Assembly: GCF_003344765.1 (NCBI RefSeq)
Contig: NZ_QPMH01000001.1
Location: forward strand, 341,663-405,662
From: Ferruginivarius sediminum
Lineage (GTDB): Bacteria; Pseudomonadota; Alphaproteobacteria; Kiloniellales; Rhodovibrionaceae
Reading direction: 5' to 3'
Length of the DNA stretch: 64,000 nt
Part shown: positions 1 through 8,779 of the stretch, one piece after another
How positions within the stretch are numbered: position 1 is the stretch's first letter
Layout of the letters: each line of letters begins with the position of its first letter
Notes under the pieces: generated by a model
The model's input: only the letters and a program-made list of their open reading frames with translations
What the model was told of the DNA's origin: nothing
Databases searched by the model: none
Translations under genes and position numbers: made by a program

Positions 1-657
1 TAGTTCCGAGCCGGCCAGGGCGGCGAGCGCCAGGATTACGGAAATCGCCGCAAGCCTCAACGCGCCGGCCTCCCCCTCGGGTGTCTGCACAAGGCTGTAG
101 AGCGCGAGCGGCAGGGTGCGAGTCTCGCCAGGAATGTTGGAAACGAAGGTGATGGTGGCGCCGAACTCGCCCAGGCTGCGGGCGAATCCGAGAATCGCAC
201 CAACGAGGATGCCCGGGGCCGTGAGCGGAAGGGTCACCGTGAAGAATACTTCCGCCCGCCCGGCACCGAGCGTCCGGGCCGCCGATTCCAGTCGCGTGTC
301 GACAGCTTCGATGGACAGCCGTATGGCGCGGACCATGAGCGGGAAAGCCATCACCGCCGCCGCAAGCGCCGCGCCTTGCCAGGTGAAGGCGACCGTCAGG
401 CCGAACGCGCTGTCGAGCCAAGCGCCGATTGGGCCGTTGCGCCCGAAAAGCAGCAGCAGTGCATAGCCGACCACGACCGGCGGCAACACCAGCGGAAGGT
501 GGACCAAGCCGTTCAGCAGGGTCTTGCCGGGAAACTCGCGCCGCGCCAGAAGCCACGCGACGAAGAGCGCCGCCGGCAATCCGATCCCGACCGCCCAGAT
601 CGAAACCTGGAGGCTGAGGGTCAGGGCTTCGGCTTCGAGGTCGGAGAGTGCGAACAT
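1..657 (-). CDS. modB: Molybdate ABC transporter permease ModB (3' end outside window)
   Basis: This is the inner-membrane permease that passes molybdate from ModA into the cytoplasm with ModC as ATPase. The minus frame is open from an ATG at 657 to the window edge, 219 codons, starting MFALSDLEAEALTLSLQVS. Several hydrophobic segments are visible. The typical ModB/CysTW loop is present: residues like GxxxAAxxLGAGRxEVF followed by LPLTAPG and later RSLGEFGATITF, which is the EAA-type contact for the ATPase. It starts 7 nt after the modA stop, so the two are co-transcribed. The C-terminus and any modC lie beyond position 1. Confidence 0.93.
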   Translation of the reverse strand, partial: MFALSDLEAEALTLSLQVSIWAVGIGLPAALFVAWLLARREFPGKTLLNGLVHLPLVLPPVVVGYALLLLFGRNGPIGAWLDSAFGLTVAFTWQGAALAAAVMAFPLMVRAIRLSIEAVDTRLESAARTLGAGRAEVFFTVTLPLTAPGILVGAILGFARSLGEFGATITFVSNIPGETRTLPLALYSLVQTPEGEAGALRLAAISVILALAALAGSEL

Positions 658-664
658 GCCGGCT

Positions 665-1435
665 TCAGGATGCGGGTTCGGGCCGATCCGTGCGGAAGCC
701 GTGCGAACGGAATATCTCGGCCGCTTTAGGGCTCCGCAGGAACTTGTAGAAAGCGCGAGCCGCCGACCTGTCCCGACCGTCGACGAGGGCCAGCGGGTAG
801 CTTATGGGTGGATGGCTGTCGCTCGGGAACCGCTCGGCGATACGCACGGCGTCGCTCACTCGGGCGTCAGTCGAGTAGACGACGCCGGCGGCCGCTTCCC
901 CACGCGCGACAAGGGCCAGCGCCACGCGAACATCGCTGCCGAACGCCGTCTTGTCCCGAAGATCGCTCCATAACCCAAGATGTTCCAGCGCCGCCTTGGC
1001 ATAGCGACCGGCCGGGACATGCGTGGGATCTCCCATCGCAAGCCGCCGGTCCCCCAGATAGGCCGGCAGGTCGGTCAGCGATTTCGGCGCCGGAGCATCC
1101 GAAGGAATCACCAGAACCAATTCGTTACTCAAAAGTATCATCCGGCTTTCGGCGGCGATTCCGCCGCGGTCCTCCAGCCAATCCATCCAGGCCGTGTTGG
1201 CGGAAAGGTAAATCTCCCCCGGCGCGCCGGCGGCCAGTTGCTTCGCCAGGGTGGAGGATGCCGCGAACGATGCGCGGACCGGGCCGATTCCCTCGGCCTC
1301 GTACGCCTCGATAACCGCGGACATGGCGTCCGTCGTGCTGGCGGCGGCGAATACCGTCACAGGCTCCTCCGCCTCGGCTACGTCGGCTTGAACGCACAAT
1401 AGCGCGAAAGCGGCTGCAACGGCGTGCCGGAACAT
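665..1435 (-). CDS. modA: Molybdate-binding periplasmic protein ModA
   Basis: Periplasmic solute-binding protein for molybdate/tungstate. The 256-residue product begins with a signal peptide (MFRHAVAAAFALL, then a VAEA-type cleavage region) and continues VTVFAAASTTDAM, the ModA fold start with the Ser/Ala oxyanion-binding loop. AASSTLAKQL and the GEIYLSAN region fit the family. A GTG at 1450 is in frame, but its bases form the Shine-Dalgarno (GGGAG) for the ATG at 1435, so 1435 is chosen. Upstream lies a ModE-type operator (1463-1486) and modE. modB follows after 7 nt. Length is normal for the family. Confidence 0.95.
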   Translation of the reverse strand: MFRHAVAAAFALLCVQADVAEAEEPVTVFAAASTTDAMSAVIEAYEAEGIGPVRASFAASSTLAKQLAAGAPGEIYLSANTAWMDWLEDRGGIAAESRMILLSNELVLVIPSDAPAPKSLTDLPAYLGDRRLAMGDPTHVPAGRYAKAALEHLGLWSDLRDKTAFGSDVRVALALVARGEAAAGVVYSTDARVSDAVRIAERFPSDSHPPISYPLALVDGRDRSAARAFYKFLRSPKAAEIFRSHGFRTDRPEPAS

Positions 1436-1462
1436 TGCGTGGACTCCCACTCGGTCAGCATG

Positions 1463-1486
1463 CGTTATGTTTGGCGAAATATAGCG
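1463..1486. promoter_or_regulatory. ModE operator (Mo-box) in front of modA
   Basis: On the minus strand the site reads CGCTATAT, eight spacer bases, ACATAACG. From memory the E. coli modA operator is CGTTATAT-N8-ACATAACG, so both half-sites match with one change and the spacing is identical. It lies 28 bases upstream of the modA ATG and between modE and modA, where a repressor would block modA-modB transcription. Operator function is inferred. Confidence 0.82.
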
Positions 1487-1525
1487 CTACTTGCAAGAGG
1501 GAGAGACAGTGACGGGTGTTCTGGG

Positions 1526-1891
1526 TCAACCGGATGGGGACTCGCCACCGTCAACGCCCGACATAAGGTCGTGGAAGCAGGCAAGGTCGTCGGCCAGCAA
1601 GCGCTCAGCCTTGGCCTCCATGGCGCGATAGCGGGACAACACCTGCTGGCCCATCGCGCTCAACGCCGCGCCGCCGCCGCCCCGCCCGCCGGCCGCCGAC
1701 TCCACCAGCGGGGCCTTGAAGCTGCGATTCATCGTATCCACCAGAAGCCAGGCGCGGCGGTACGACATCCCCATGCTGCGCGCCGCCGCCGAGATCGAGC
1801 CTTCGCGCCCGATCGCCTCCAGCAGATCGGCCTTGCCCGGCCCGATCGCCACGGCCTCTCCAAGCAGGACACGCAGTCGCGGGGCAGCCAT
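1526..1891 (-). CDS. modE: ModE-type winged-helix regulator lacking molybdate-binding domains
   Basis: 121-residue LysR-like winged helix-turn-helix protein. The segment LLEAIGREGSISAAARSMGMSYRRAWLLVDTMN follows the ModE N-domain pattern (shown here only as a reading: helix-turn-helix around residues 20-45), followed by ESAAGGRGGGGAALSAMGQ, the family's glycine-rich wing. Full ModE of about 260 residues has two C-terminal TOBE/Mop domains that bind molybdate; none is encoded here. An earlier in-frame ATG at 1921 overlaps the preceding gene, while ATG 1891 has AGGAG seven bases upstream, so 1891 is chosen. It sits upstream of and co-directional with modA and the operator at 1463-1486. Confidence 0.88.
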   Translation of the reverse strand: MAAPRLRVLLGEAVAIGPGKADLLEAIGREGSISAAARSMGMSYRRAWLLVDTMNRSFKAPLVESAAGGRGGGGAALSAMGQQVLSRYRAMEAKAERLLADDLACFHDLMSGVDGGESPSG

Positions 1892-1901
1892 GGTGAGGCT
1901 C

Positions 1902-3095
1902 CTACTCGTCCGTGGCGGCATTGAGCCGCTGGAAGCCCGCCTCCAGGTCCGCGATCAGGTCGCCGGCGTCCTCCAGCCCGGCGTGGAACCTCAGAACAGG
2001 GGCGGCGGCCTTCCATGCCGTGGCGGTGCGGTGGGGCCGGCCGGCGATGACGAGGCTTTCGAAGCCGCCCCAGCTTGCGCCGATTCCGAACAGCTCGTAG
2101 CCGTCGCACATCGAGGCAACGGCGGCGTCGGAATAGGGGTGTGAAAGGACGACGCCGAAAAGTCCGCTGGCACCATCGAAGTCGCGCTTCCACAAACCGT
2201 GCTGCGGATGCTGTTCAAGCGGCGGGTAGAGCACGCTGGCGACCTCGTCCCGTGCCTGCAGCCACGCCGCCAGTTCCAGCGCGTTTTGCCAATGACGCCG
2301 TAAACGCACGTCGAGCGTCCGCAGGCCACGCATGCCGAGGTAAGCGTCGTCGGGCGCCGCGGCCATGCCCAGTTCGAACGTGGTCTTGCGCAGGGCACTC
2401 GCCCACTCGTCGTTGGCCGTCACGGCGCCCAGCATGGCGTCGGCGTGGCCGACGATGTACTTCGTCGCCGCCTGGATCGAGAGGTCGACACCATGCTCCA
2501 GGGGGCGGAAGAACAACGGCGTGGCCCAGGTGTTGTCCATCAGCACCGCGAGCCCCTTGCTTTTCGCCGCGGCGGCGAGGGCCGGGACATCCTGGACCTC
2601 GAATGTCATGGACCCTGGCGATTCCAGCAGGATCGCTTTCGTCTCCGGCCGGATCAGGCCCATGAGGGCGTCCCCATCCAGGGTCGGATCGAAATAGGTG
2701 GTCTCGACGCCGAACCGGCGCAGCAGCCCGTCGCACAGGGAGCGCGTCGGACGATAAGCGCTATCCGCCACCAGAACGTGATCGCCGCTTGCGAGCACGG
2801 TCATCAATGCCGTCGTGATGGCGGCCAGCCCGGATGGAAAGAGCAGCGTATCCGCGCCGCCTTCAAGATCCGTCAGGGCGTCCTGCAAGGCGTGCTGCGT
2901 CGGCGTGCCGAAGCGTCCGTAGACCGTGGCGCCCTTCTCGAATCGGCGCTGCCCTCCCGCCTGATAGCCGGCGAGGTCCGGTGACAGGATGGTCGATGCG
3001 TGGAAGACTGGTGGGTTAACCGCCCCGGCGAATCGCTTCGGATCGCGCCCCAGGTGGGTGAGCCGCGTGGTTGGTTTGCGTCGATCCCTTGCCAT
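1902..3095 (-). CDS. metC: Cystathionine beta-lyase-like PLP enzyme (Cys/Met metabolism family)
   Basis: Cytoplasmic fold-type I PLP enzyme, 397 residues, normal length. Visible family features are YGRFGTPT (residues 59-66), the PLP-stacking region FPSGLAAITTAL (86-97), MDNTWATPLFF (186-196) and the Schiff-base lysine K212 in QAATKYIVGHADAMLG. The spacing and GHADAMLG fit cystathionine beta-lyase (MetC) better than gamma-synthase, but substrate class in this family cannot be fixed from motifs. The ATG at 3095 is preceded by AGAGGGG. modE begins 10 nt downstream, so the molybdate regulator may share its transcript. Confidence 0.85.
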   Translation of the reverse strand: MARDRRKPTTRLTHLGRDPKRFAGAVNPPVFHASTILSPDLAGYQAGGQRRFEKGATVYGRFGTPTQHALQDALTDLEGGADTLLFPSGLAAITTALMTVLASGDHVLVADSAYRPTRSLCDGLLRRFGVETTYFDPTLDGDALMGLIRPETKAILLESPGSMTFEVQDVPALAAAAKSKGLAVLMDNTWATPLFFRPLEHGVDLSIQAATKYIVGHADAMLGAVTANDEWASALRKTTFELGMAAAPDDAYLGMRGLRTLDVRLRRHWQNALELAAWLQARDEVASVLYPPLEQHPQHGLWKRDFDGASGLFGVVLSHPYSDAAVASMCDGYELFGIGASWGGFESLVIAGRPHRTATAWKAAAPVLRFHAGLEDAGDLIADLEAGFQRLNAATDE

Positions 3096-3426
3096 CCGTC
3101 CCCTCTCTTGCCCCGATTCATCTCGGTTCTGGTGCGCGACAACGCATGTGGCAACGCGTTATATCCTTCGCGCTATACCCGGGCAAATTTGCTTGATTCC
3201 GCCACTTCAGCGCGCATGTCCATGTTATGACGCGGTGCGATAGTTGGTGTTCGCATGTCGGAATTGTTGCGTTTGTCCCTCTAATGCGACATCGTTCGCC
3301 TATCGGTTCGCACGAAGGTGGCCGAGGGCCAGGCAACTCCCTGGCTGCTCCAAAACCTGCTGCGGAACCGAGCGAAGCGACATAAGAACGCAGATTCGAA
3401 CTGAACAGAAGACAGGGAAGGCTTCC
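3096..3426. other. Divergent intergenic region between metC-like gene and aapJ
   Basis: 331 bases that must hold the promoters of both divergent units. No credible protein frame was found. A short inverted repeat GCCAGG/CCTGGC (3328-3333 and 3340-3345) lies about 80 bases before aapJ. I looked for a SAM-II type motif before the metC-like gene and for a sigma-54 site before aapJ and found neither. Confidence 0.6.
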
Positions 3427-4455
3427 ATGAGGCGAACGAAATGGTTTGCCGCCGCGACGGTGGCGGCGTTTGTCGGTGCAGCCGGTGTAGCCCAGGCGGG
3501 TGACACGTTCGATTCCGTCATGGAACGGGGAACCGTTCGCTGTGGCGTGAACACTGGCTTGGCTGGCTTCTCCATTGCCGACGACCAGGGCAACTGGACC
3601 GGCCTCGACGTCGATTACTGCCGCGCGGTTGCGGCGGCCGTGGTCGGCGACTCGGACAAGGTGGAGTTCGTTCCGCTCTCCGCGCAGCAGCGTTTCACCG
3701 CGCTTCAGTCGGGCGAGGTCGACGTGCTGTCGCGTAATACCACCTGGACCCTGACACGCGACGTGTCGCTCGGCATCCATTTTGCCGGCATCAACTTCTA
3801 CGACGGCCAGGGTTTCATGGTCCCCGCCGATCTTGGCGTTGACAGCGCCAAGCAGCTCGACGGCGCAGAAGTATGCGTGCAGACCGGCACCACAACCGAG
3901 TTGAACCTCGCCGACTATTTCCGGGCACAGAACATGTCGTTCAAGCCGGTGGTGTTCGAGGGCTTCGAGGAATCGCTGAGTGCGTTCTTCGCAGGCCGCT
4001 GCCAGGTCTATACGACGGACAAGTCCGGCCTTGCGGCGATCAAGTCCGTCGATGCCCCGAACCCGGACGACTACAAGATCCTGCCCGAAACCATTTCGAA
4101 AGAGCCGCTGGGCCCGTCGGTGCGCCGTGGCGACGACGCGTGGTTCGCCATTGCGAAGTGGGTCCTGATCGCGCTGGTCCAGGCCGAGGAGTCGGGCATC
4201 ACGTCGGATAACATCGACGACATGAAGGCGAATTCCGACAACCCGATGGTCAAGCGGGTGCTCGGCGCCTCCGGCGACATGGGCGAGAAGCTCGGCCTCG
4301 ATCCCGAGTGGGCCTATCGCGCCATCAAGCAGATGGGCAACTACGGCGAGATGTACGATCGTAATGTCGGCATGGAATCGCCGCTGGGGCTGGACCGTGG
4401 CCTCAACGCCCAGTGGACCGACGGCGGCCTGATGTACGCCCCGCCGATCCGCTAA
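3427..4455 (+). CDS. aapJ: General L-amino acid ABC transporter, periplasmic binding protein AapJ
   Basis: 342-residue periplasmic binding protein that delivers a broad range of L-amino acids to AapQM. A signal peptide is clear (MRRTKWFAAATVAAFVGAAG, cleavage after AQA). The mature part begins with the family signature VMERGTVRCGVNTGLAGFS and contains DYCRAVAAAV, LSRNTTWTLTRD and ETISKEPLGP, all characteristic of AapJ/BztA. An upstream in-frame extension to 3244 has no family similarity, so the ATG at 3427 is chosen. It heads a four-gene operon and is separated from aapQ by a strong hairpin, which would favour higher expression of the binding protein. Confidence 0.96.
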   Translation: MRRTKWFAAATVAAFVGAAGVAQAGDTFDSVMERGTVRCGVNTGLAGFSIADDQGNWTGLDVDYCRAVAAAVVGDSDKVEFVPLSAQQRFTALQSGEVDVLSRNTTWTLTRDVSLGIHFAGINFYDGQGFMVPADLGVDSAKQLDGAEVCVQTGTTTELNLADYFRAQNMSFKPVVFEGFEESLSAFFAGRCQVYTTDKSGLAAIKSVDAPNPDDYKILPETISKEPLGPSVRRGDDAWFAIAKWVLIALVQAEESGITSDNIDDMKANSDNPMVKRVLGASGDMGEKLGLDPEWAYRAIKQMGNYGEMYDRNVGMESPLGLDRGLNAQWTDGGLMYAPPIR

Positions 4456-4475
4456 TAACGGACCTTGCCTGAACC

Positions 4476-4511
4476 TGCCGCCCCGCTCTCATGCACGAGA
4501 GCGGGGCGGCA
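4476..4511 (+). terminator. Perfect 15-bp hairpin between aapJ and aapQ
   Basis: Arms 4476-4490 and 4497-4511 are perfectly complementary with a 6-base loop (ATGCAC). No U-run follows, so it is more likely an mRNA stabiliser or partial attenuator than a complete terminator. It starts 21 bases after the aapJ stop, a common position for hairpins that raise binding-protein mRNA relative to permease mRNA. Confidence 0.8.
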
Positions 4512-4543
4512 GCGGTCCTATCTCTAAAGCAAGGGCACGTGCG

Positions 4544-5755
4544 ATGGCAGAGCAAGTCGCGCGAAAGGCCGGGGATTCCGCGGCACCGCCGCGTCGGGAG
4601 GCAGGCGCCTTCCTCCGCGATCCTCGCGTCCGGGCAGTTCTGTATCAGATCCTGGTGCTTGGCGGCGTCATCCTTCTTGTTGCCTATCTCGTGTCGAACA
4701 CGATGGACAATCTGGAGGAACGGTCGATCCGCACGGGCTTCGGATTCCTCAGCAACGAAGCTGGCTTCTACATTGGCGAAACCACCTTCGTCGCCTACGA
4801 GGCGTCGGACAGCTATGGCCAGGCATTCGTCGTCGGCCTGCTGAACACTTTGCGCGTTGCGTTGCTGGGTATCGTGCTGTCGACCATCATCGGAGCGATC
4901 GTCGGCATCGCGCGGCTGTCCAGCAACTGGCTGATCGCCAAGCTGGCTTCGGTGTATGTCGAGGTCATGCGGAACATCCCGTTGTTACTGCAACTTTTCT
5001 TCTGGTACGGCGCCATCAGCTTCCTGCTGCCTTCCGTGCGCGATGCCATAACGGTCATACCGGGGGTGTTCCTCAGCAAGAGTGGGCTGCAATACGCCGT
5101 GCCGGTCAGCCATCCGATCCATCCGTGGATGGGGCTGGCCTTCCTGGCCGCTATCGCCGCGTGCGTCGTCTATTATAAATGGGCCAAGCGCCATCAGGCG
5201 GAGACGGGTCGCGAGCCCAACCTGCTGCTGCCCAGTTTGGGGATGCTGATCGGTCTGCCGGCGCTCGTTTGGCTCGCGGGCGGTGCCCCGACCCAGATGG
5301 ACGTGCCCGAACTGGCGACCTTCCGCTATGTCGGCGGCACCAGTGTGACGCCGGAGTTCCTGGCGCTGTTGCTGGGTCTGACATTCTATACGGCCGGCTT
5401 TATCGCGGAGATTGTGCGAAGCGGCATCGTCGCGGTGGCCTGGGGGCAGACGGAAGCCGCGTCGGCCATCGGCCTGTCGCGCACGCTGGTGCTGCGCCTC
5501 GTCCTTCTGCCGCAAGCGTTGCGCATCATTGTGCCGCCGACGACGAGCCAGTACCTGAACCTGACGAAGAACTCTTCGCTTGCCGTGGCGATCGGCTACC
5601 CGGACCTCGTGTCCGTCGGCAATACCACGTTGAACCAGACCGGACAGGCGATCGAGTGCATCTCCATCATGATGGCCTGCTACCTGACCATCAGCCTTTC
5701 GATCAGCTTCTTCATGAACTGGTACAACAAGCACATCGCGTTGGTGGAGCGCTAG
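4544..5755 (+). CDS. aapQ: General L-amino acid ABC transporter permease AapQ
   Basis: 403-residue inner-membrane permease of the His/Glu/Gln-type (HisM/GlnP) family. It has an N-terminal hydrophobic segment near residues 35-50, a long loop with ASDSYGQAFVVGLLNTL, then several membrane helices. The C-terminal EAA-type motif GQTEAASAIGLSRTLVLR followed by LPQALRIIVPP is the docking site for AapP. Length and the NLTKNSSLAVAIGY ending match AapQ rather than the generic HisM size of about 230. aapM begins 5 nt after the stop. Confidence 0.95.
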   Translation: MAEQVARKAGDSAAPPRREAGAFLRDPRVRAVLYQILVLGGVILLVAYLVSNTMDNLEERSIRTGFGFLSNEAGFYIGETTFVAYEASDSYGQAFVVGLLNTLRVALLGIVLSTIIGAIVGIARLSSNWLIAKLASVYVEVMRNIPLLLQLFFWYGAISFLLPSVRDAITVIPGVFLSKSGLQYAVPVSHPIHPWMGLAFLAAIAACVVYYKWAKRHQAETGREPNLLLPSLGMLIGLPALVWLAGGAPTQMDVPELATFRYVGGTSVTPEFLALLLGLTFYTAGFIAEIVRSGIVAVAWGQTEAASAIGLSRTLVLRLVLLPQALRIIVPPTTSQYLNLTKNSSLAVAIGYPDLVSVGNTTLNQTGQAIECISIMMACYLTISLSISFFMNWYNKHIALVER

Positions 5756-5759
5756 GGAC

Positions 5760-6860
5760 GTGTCGGTACCAAACAGCGGCGAAAAGACCGAGCTGCCCCC
5801 GCCGAAGACCCAGGTCGGCGTGATTGGCTGGCTCCGCGCGAACCTGTTCAACGGTTGGTTCAATACACTGTTGACGCTGATCGCTGGCTACATCCTGATC
5901 TCGACCGTGCCGCCCCTGATTGACTGGCTGTTCCTCGACGCCGTCTGGGGGATGGTCGATCCCGAGGTGTGCAAACAGGCGGAAGGCGCCTGCTGGACAT
6001 TCATCCGGGAGAAGTACCGCCTGATCCTGTTCGGGACCTACCCCTTCAACGAGCAATGGCGGCCGCTTGTCGGCGTGCTGCTTCTGCTGACGGTGGTGGG
6101 CTTCAGCTGCAACCGGCGTTTCTGGCATCCCTGGCTGGGCGCGGTCTGGCTGGCCACGCTGCTGATCTATCTGATGTTGCTGGGCGGCGGAGTGCTTGGC
6201 CTGACGCCGGTTCGCACGGAACTGTGGGGCGGCCTGCCGCTGACCCTGCTGCTGGCGGTCGTCGGCATCGTCGTCGCTTTCCCGCTATCGATTCTGTTGG
6301 CGCTCGGCCGACGCTCGAATATGCCGATCGTGAAGTCGATCTGCATCGGGTATATCGAGCTGGTGCGCGGCGTGCCGCTGATTACGTTGCTGTTCATGGC
6401 GTCGTTCATGCTCCCGCTCTTCATGCCGACAGGAGTAAGTATCGACGCCCTGCTACGCGCGCAGGTCGCGATCATCATCTTTGTGTCGTCTTACTTGGCC
6501 GAGGTGATCCGCGGCGGCCTGCAGGCGCTGCCGAAAGGGCAGTACGAGGGCGCTGAATCGCTGGGGCTGACCTACTGGCAGACGCAGCGCAAGATCATCC
6601 TGCCGCAGGCCTTGAAGATATCCATTCCGCCGATCGTCAATACCTACCTCGGCATGTTCAAGGACACCTCGCTGGTCGCCATCGTCAGCCTCACCGACCT
6701 GTTGCTGGCGACCCGGCAGGCATTCGCCGATCCGGAATGGCGGTCCTTCTTCGTGGAGGGCTACGTCTTCATCGCCATCATCTACTGGTGCTTCTGCTTC
6801 TTCATGTCGAAGTACAGCCAGCACCTCGAACGCGTCCTGGATACGGGCCACAAACGCTAG
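5760..6860 (+). CDS. aapM: General L-amino acid ABC transporter permease AapM
   Basis: 366-residue partner permease of AapQ. Start is GTG at 5760, immediately downstream of the aapQ stop. Hydrophobic segments are seen near residues 30-55, 95-115, 130-150 and in the conserved C-terminal half. The EAA-type motif [19 protein letters not shown] and [17 protein letters not shown] define it as a HisM/GlnP-family permease, and [19 protein letters not shown] is typical of AapM. It is followed by aapP after 25 nt. Confidence 0.95.
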   Translation: MSVPNSGEKTELPPPKTQVGVIGWLRANLFNGWFNTLLTLIAGYILISTVPPLIDWLFLDAVWGMVDPEVCKQAEGACWTFIREKYRLILFGTYPFNEQWRPLVGVLLLLTVVGFSCNRRFWHPWLGAVWLATLLIYLMLLGGGVLGLTPVRTELWGGLPLTLLLAVVGIVVAFPLSILLALGRRSNMPIVKSICIGYIELVRGVPLITLLFMASFMLPLFMPTGVSIDALLRAQVAIIIFVSSYLAEVIRGGLQALPKGQYEGAESLGLTYWQTQRKIILPQALKISIPPIVNTYLGMFKDTSLVAIVSLTDLLLATRQAFADPEWRSFFVEGYVFIAIIYWCFCFFMSKYSQHLERVLDTGHKR

Positions 6861-6885
6861 GCCGCCGCGAGAAGGAGCCAATCGG

Positions 6886-7695
6886 ATGAGCCAAACCGAA
6901 GGTGTCAGCGCCGAATCCAAGTCGAGGGAAGCGGCCCGGCGGATGCCTGCACCGGATGCCAATGCGATCATCGAAATGATCGATGTCCACAAGTGGTTCG
7001 GCCAGTTCCATGTGCTGCGCGACATCAATCTCTCGGTGAACCAGAAGGAACGAATCGTCATTTGCGGTCCTTCGGGCTCCGGCAAGTCCACCTTGATCCG
7101 TTGCATCAACCGCCTGGAGGAACACCAGCGCGGGCAGATTATCGTCGATGGCGTCGAACTCACGAACGACATCAAGAAGATCGAAACGATCCGCCGCGAA
7201 GTCGGCATGGTCTTCCAGCACTTCAATCTGTTCCCGCACCTCACCGTGCTGGAGAACCTGACTCTCGGTCCGATCTGGGTAAAAAAGACGCCCAAGGCGG
7301 AGGCCGAGGAGACGGCCATGAACTACTTGGAGCGCGTGAAGATTCCGGAGCAGGCGGACAAGTATCCCGGCCAGCTTTCCGGCGGCCAGCAGCAGCGCGT
7401 AGCCATCGCCCGGTCGTTGTGCATGAACCCCAAGGTCATGCTGTTCGATGAGCCAACCTCGGCCCTCGATCCTGAAATGATCAAGGAAGTTCTCGACGTG
7501 ATGATCGAGCTTGCTGAAACCGGCATGACGATGCTTGTCGTCACTCACGAGATGGGCTTCGCGCGAACCGTGGCGGACCGGGTTATCTTCATGGATGGCG
7601 GCGAGATCATCGAGCAGAACGAGCCCGAAGAGTTCTTCCACAACCCGCAGTCCGAGCGCACGAAGATGTTCCTCAGCCAGATCCTGAAGCACTAG
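6886..7695 (+). CDS. aapP: General L-amino acid ABC transporter ATPase AapP
   Basis: 269-residue cytoplasmic ATPase of the polar amino-acid uptake family. Walker [10 protein letters not shown] is near residues 61-69, the Q-loop in [16 protein letters not shown], the signature [15 protein letters not shown], Walker [14 protein letters not shown] and the switch histidine in VVTHEMGF. A 25-residue leader precedes the ABC domain; a second ATG at 6943 would remove most of it, but GAAGGAGCC lies in front of 6886. It ends the operon; a convergent gene begins 43 nt later. Confidence 0.96.
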   Translation: MSQTEGVSAESKSREAARRMPAPDANAIIEMIDVHKWFGQFHVLRDINLSVNQKERIVICGPSGSGKSTLIRCINRLEEHQRGQIIVDGVELTNDIKKIETIRREVGMVFQHFNLFPHLTVLENLTLGPIWVKKTPKAEAEETAMNYLERVKIPEQADKYPGQLSGGQQQRVAIARSLCMNPKVMLFDEPTSALDPEMIKEVLDVMIELAETGMTMLVVTHEMGFARTVADRVIFMDGGEIIEQNEPEEFFHNPQSERTKMFLSQILKH

Positions 7696-7738
7696 GCGGC
7701 GCGGCAGGGTCTGCGGCTGTCCGCACCGGGCCAGCCCA

Positions 7739-8758
7739 TCAACGCGTCGGGATCAGCCCGGTCAGTCTGGGGTCGATGATCGTGCGGCTTTCCTGTCCGA
7801 CAGGCGTGAAGCCGGCCTTCTGGTAAAGGGATAGGGCGCGGGGGTGGTCCAGCGTATTGGTGTTGACGGTCAACCTTTCCGGTGCATAGGACCACGCCAT
7901 GTGGATCGCCGAGCCCAGCAGATAGCGTCCGAACCCGCGTCCGATGTACTCGGGCATGACACCGAAGTAGGCGAGATCGATCTCGGGCTCGGCGCGCCGA
8001 TCAAGTTCCGCGTAGCCCGCCGGCACGCCATCGACATAGAGAACGTAGATCTCCACCCGATCGTCCTGGATCACCCGGGCCAGCGCCTCGTCATCGAGCG
8101 CCCGGCGCTCCCACCACAGCCAGGCCGCACCGATAGTGTTGTAAAGGAACCGATAGAACGACACTGGTGGCCGTTCCGCCCGCATCAAGGCGACACGCTG
8201 CCCCGCCGGCGGGTGCGGCGGGGCGTCCTGCGGCGGCGAGGTCATCTCGAGATAGGTGATCGTGACGTCGAGGTTGCCTTCGGAATCCGGGGAGACGCTG
8301 CTGTCCGGGGGCAGACCCGGATCGCGGAGCCAGCGGCTGACAACGCCGACCGCGTCATGCCCGTAACCCAGTGCTTCGTAGAAGCCGGCGGCTTCCTGAT
8401 TCTGTTGGCGGATCATCGCCTGGGCTTTCGGAATCTCCCGCTCCGACAGCCACAACTCGGCGGCGCGCACGATCTGGCGGCCATAGCCACGATTCCGGCA
8501 CCCTGGGTGGACTGCCAAGTAGTAGTACCAGCCGCGATGACCATCATGGCCGACGCAGACGCCGGCGACCACCTGACCGTCGTCTTCTCCGACAAGGATA
8601 TCGGCATTCGCGGAGTCAGTGAACCTTTGGAAATCCTGGCGCGGGTCGTTCCACCACCGCGTCAGCGCGCAGATGTTCCAGAGGTCGATCAGGGTTTCGG
8701 CGTCTTCGGCACGGGCCGGGCGGATCGTCAGATCCACGGTGGGCTCGGATGCTGTCAA
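7739..8758 (-). CDS. Tandem GNAT acetyltransferase (two GNAT domains in one chain)
   Basis: 339-residue protein with two acetyl-CoA dependent N-acetyltransferase folds. The first (about residues 8-150) has LTRWWNDPRQDF and a V-HPGCRNRGYGRQI acetyl-CoA loop; it resembles the YpeA group. The second (about 185-335) has the loop GVMPEYIGRGFGRYLL and a NTNTLDHPRALSLYQKAGF ending. Substrates are unknown; GNATs act on small amines, peptides or ribosomal proteins. A proline-rich linker (PPQDAPPHPPAGQ) joins the halves. It lies convergent to aapP and just downstream of sseA (21 nt), so it is probably the last gene of the minus-strand cluster. Confidence 0.85.
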   Translation of the reverse strand: MTASEPTVDLTIRPARAEDAETLIDLWNICALTRWWNDPRQDFQRFTDSANADILVGEDDGQVVAGVCVGHDGHRGWYYYLAVHPGCRNRGYGRQIVRAAELWLSEREIPKAQAMIRQQNQEAAGFYEALGYGHDAVGVVSRWLRDPGLPPDSSVSPDSEGNLDVTITYLEMTSPPQDAPPHPPAGQRVALMRAERPPVSFYRFLYNTIGAAWLWWERRALDDEALARVIQDDRVEIYVLYVDGVPAGYAELDRRAEPEIDLAYFGVMPEYIGRGFGRYLLGSAIHMAWSYAPERLTVNTNTLDHPRALSLYQKAGFTPVGQESRTIIDPRLTGLIPTR

Positions 8759-8779
8759 AGCCGCTCTCCCATCCTGACG

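Noticed and set aside
3096..3426. SAM-II type riboswitch in front of the metC-like gene
   Set aside because: No SAM-II core elements were found on the minus strand.
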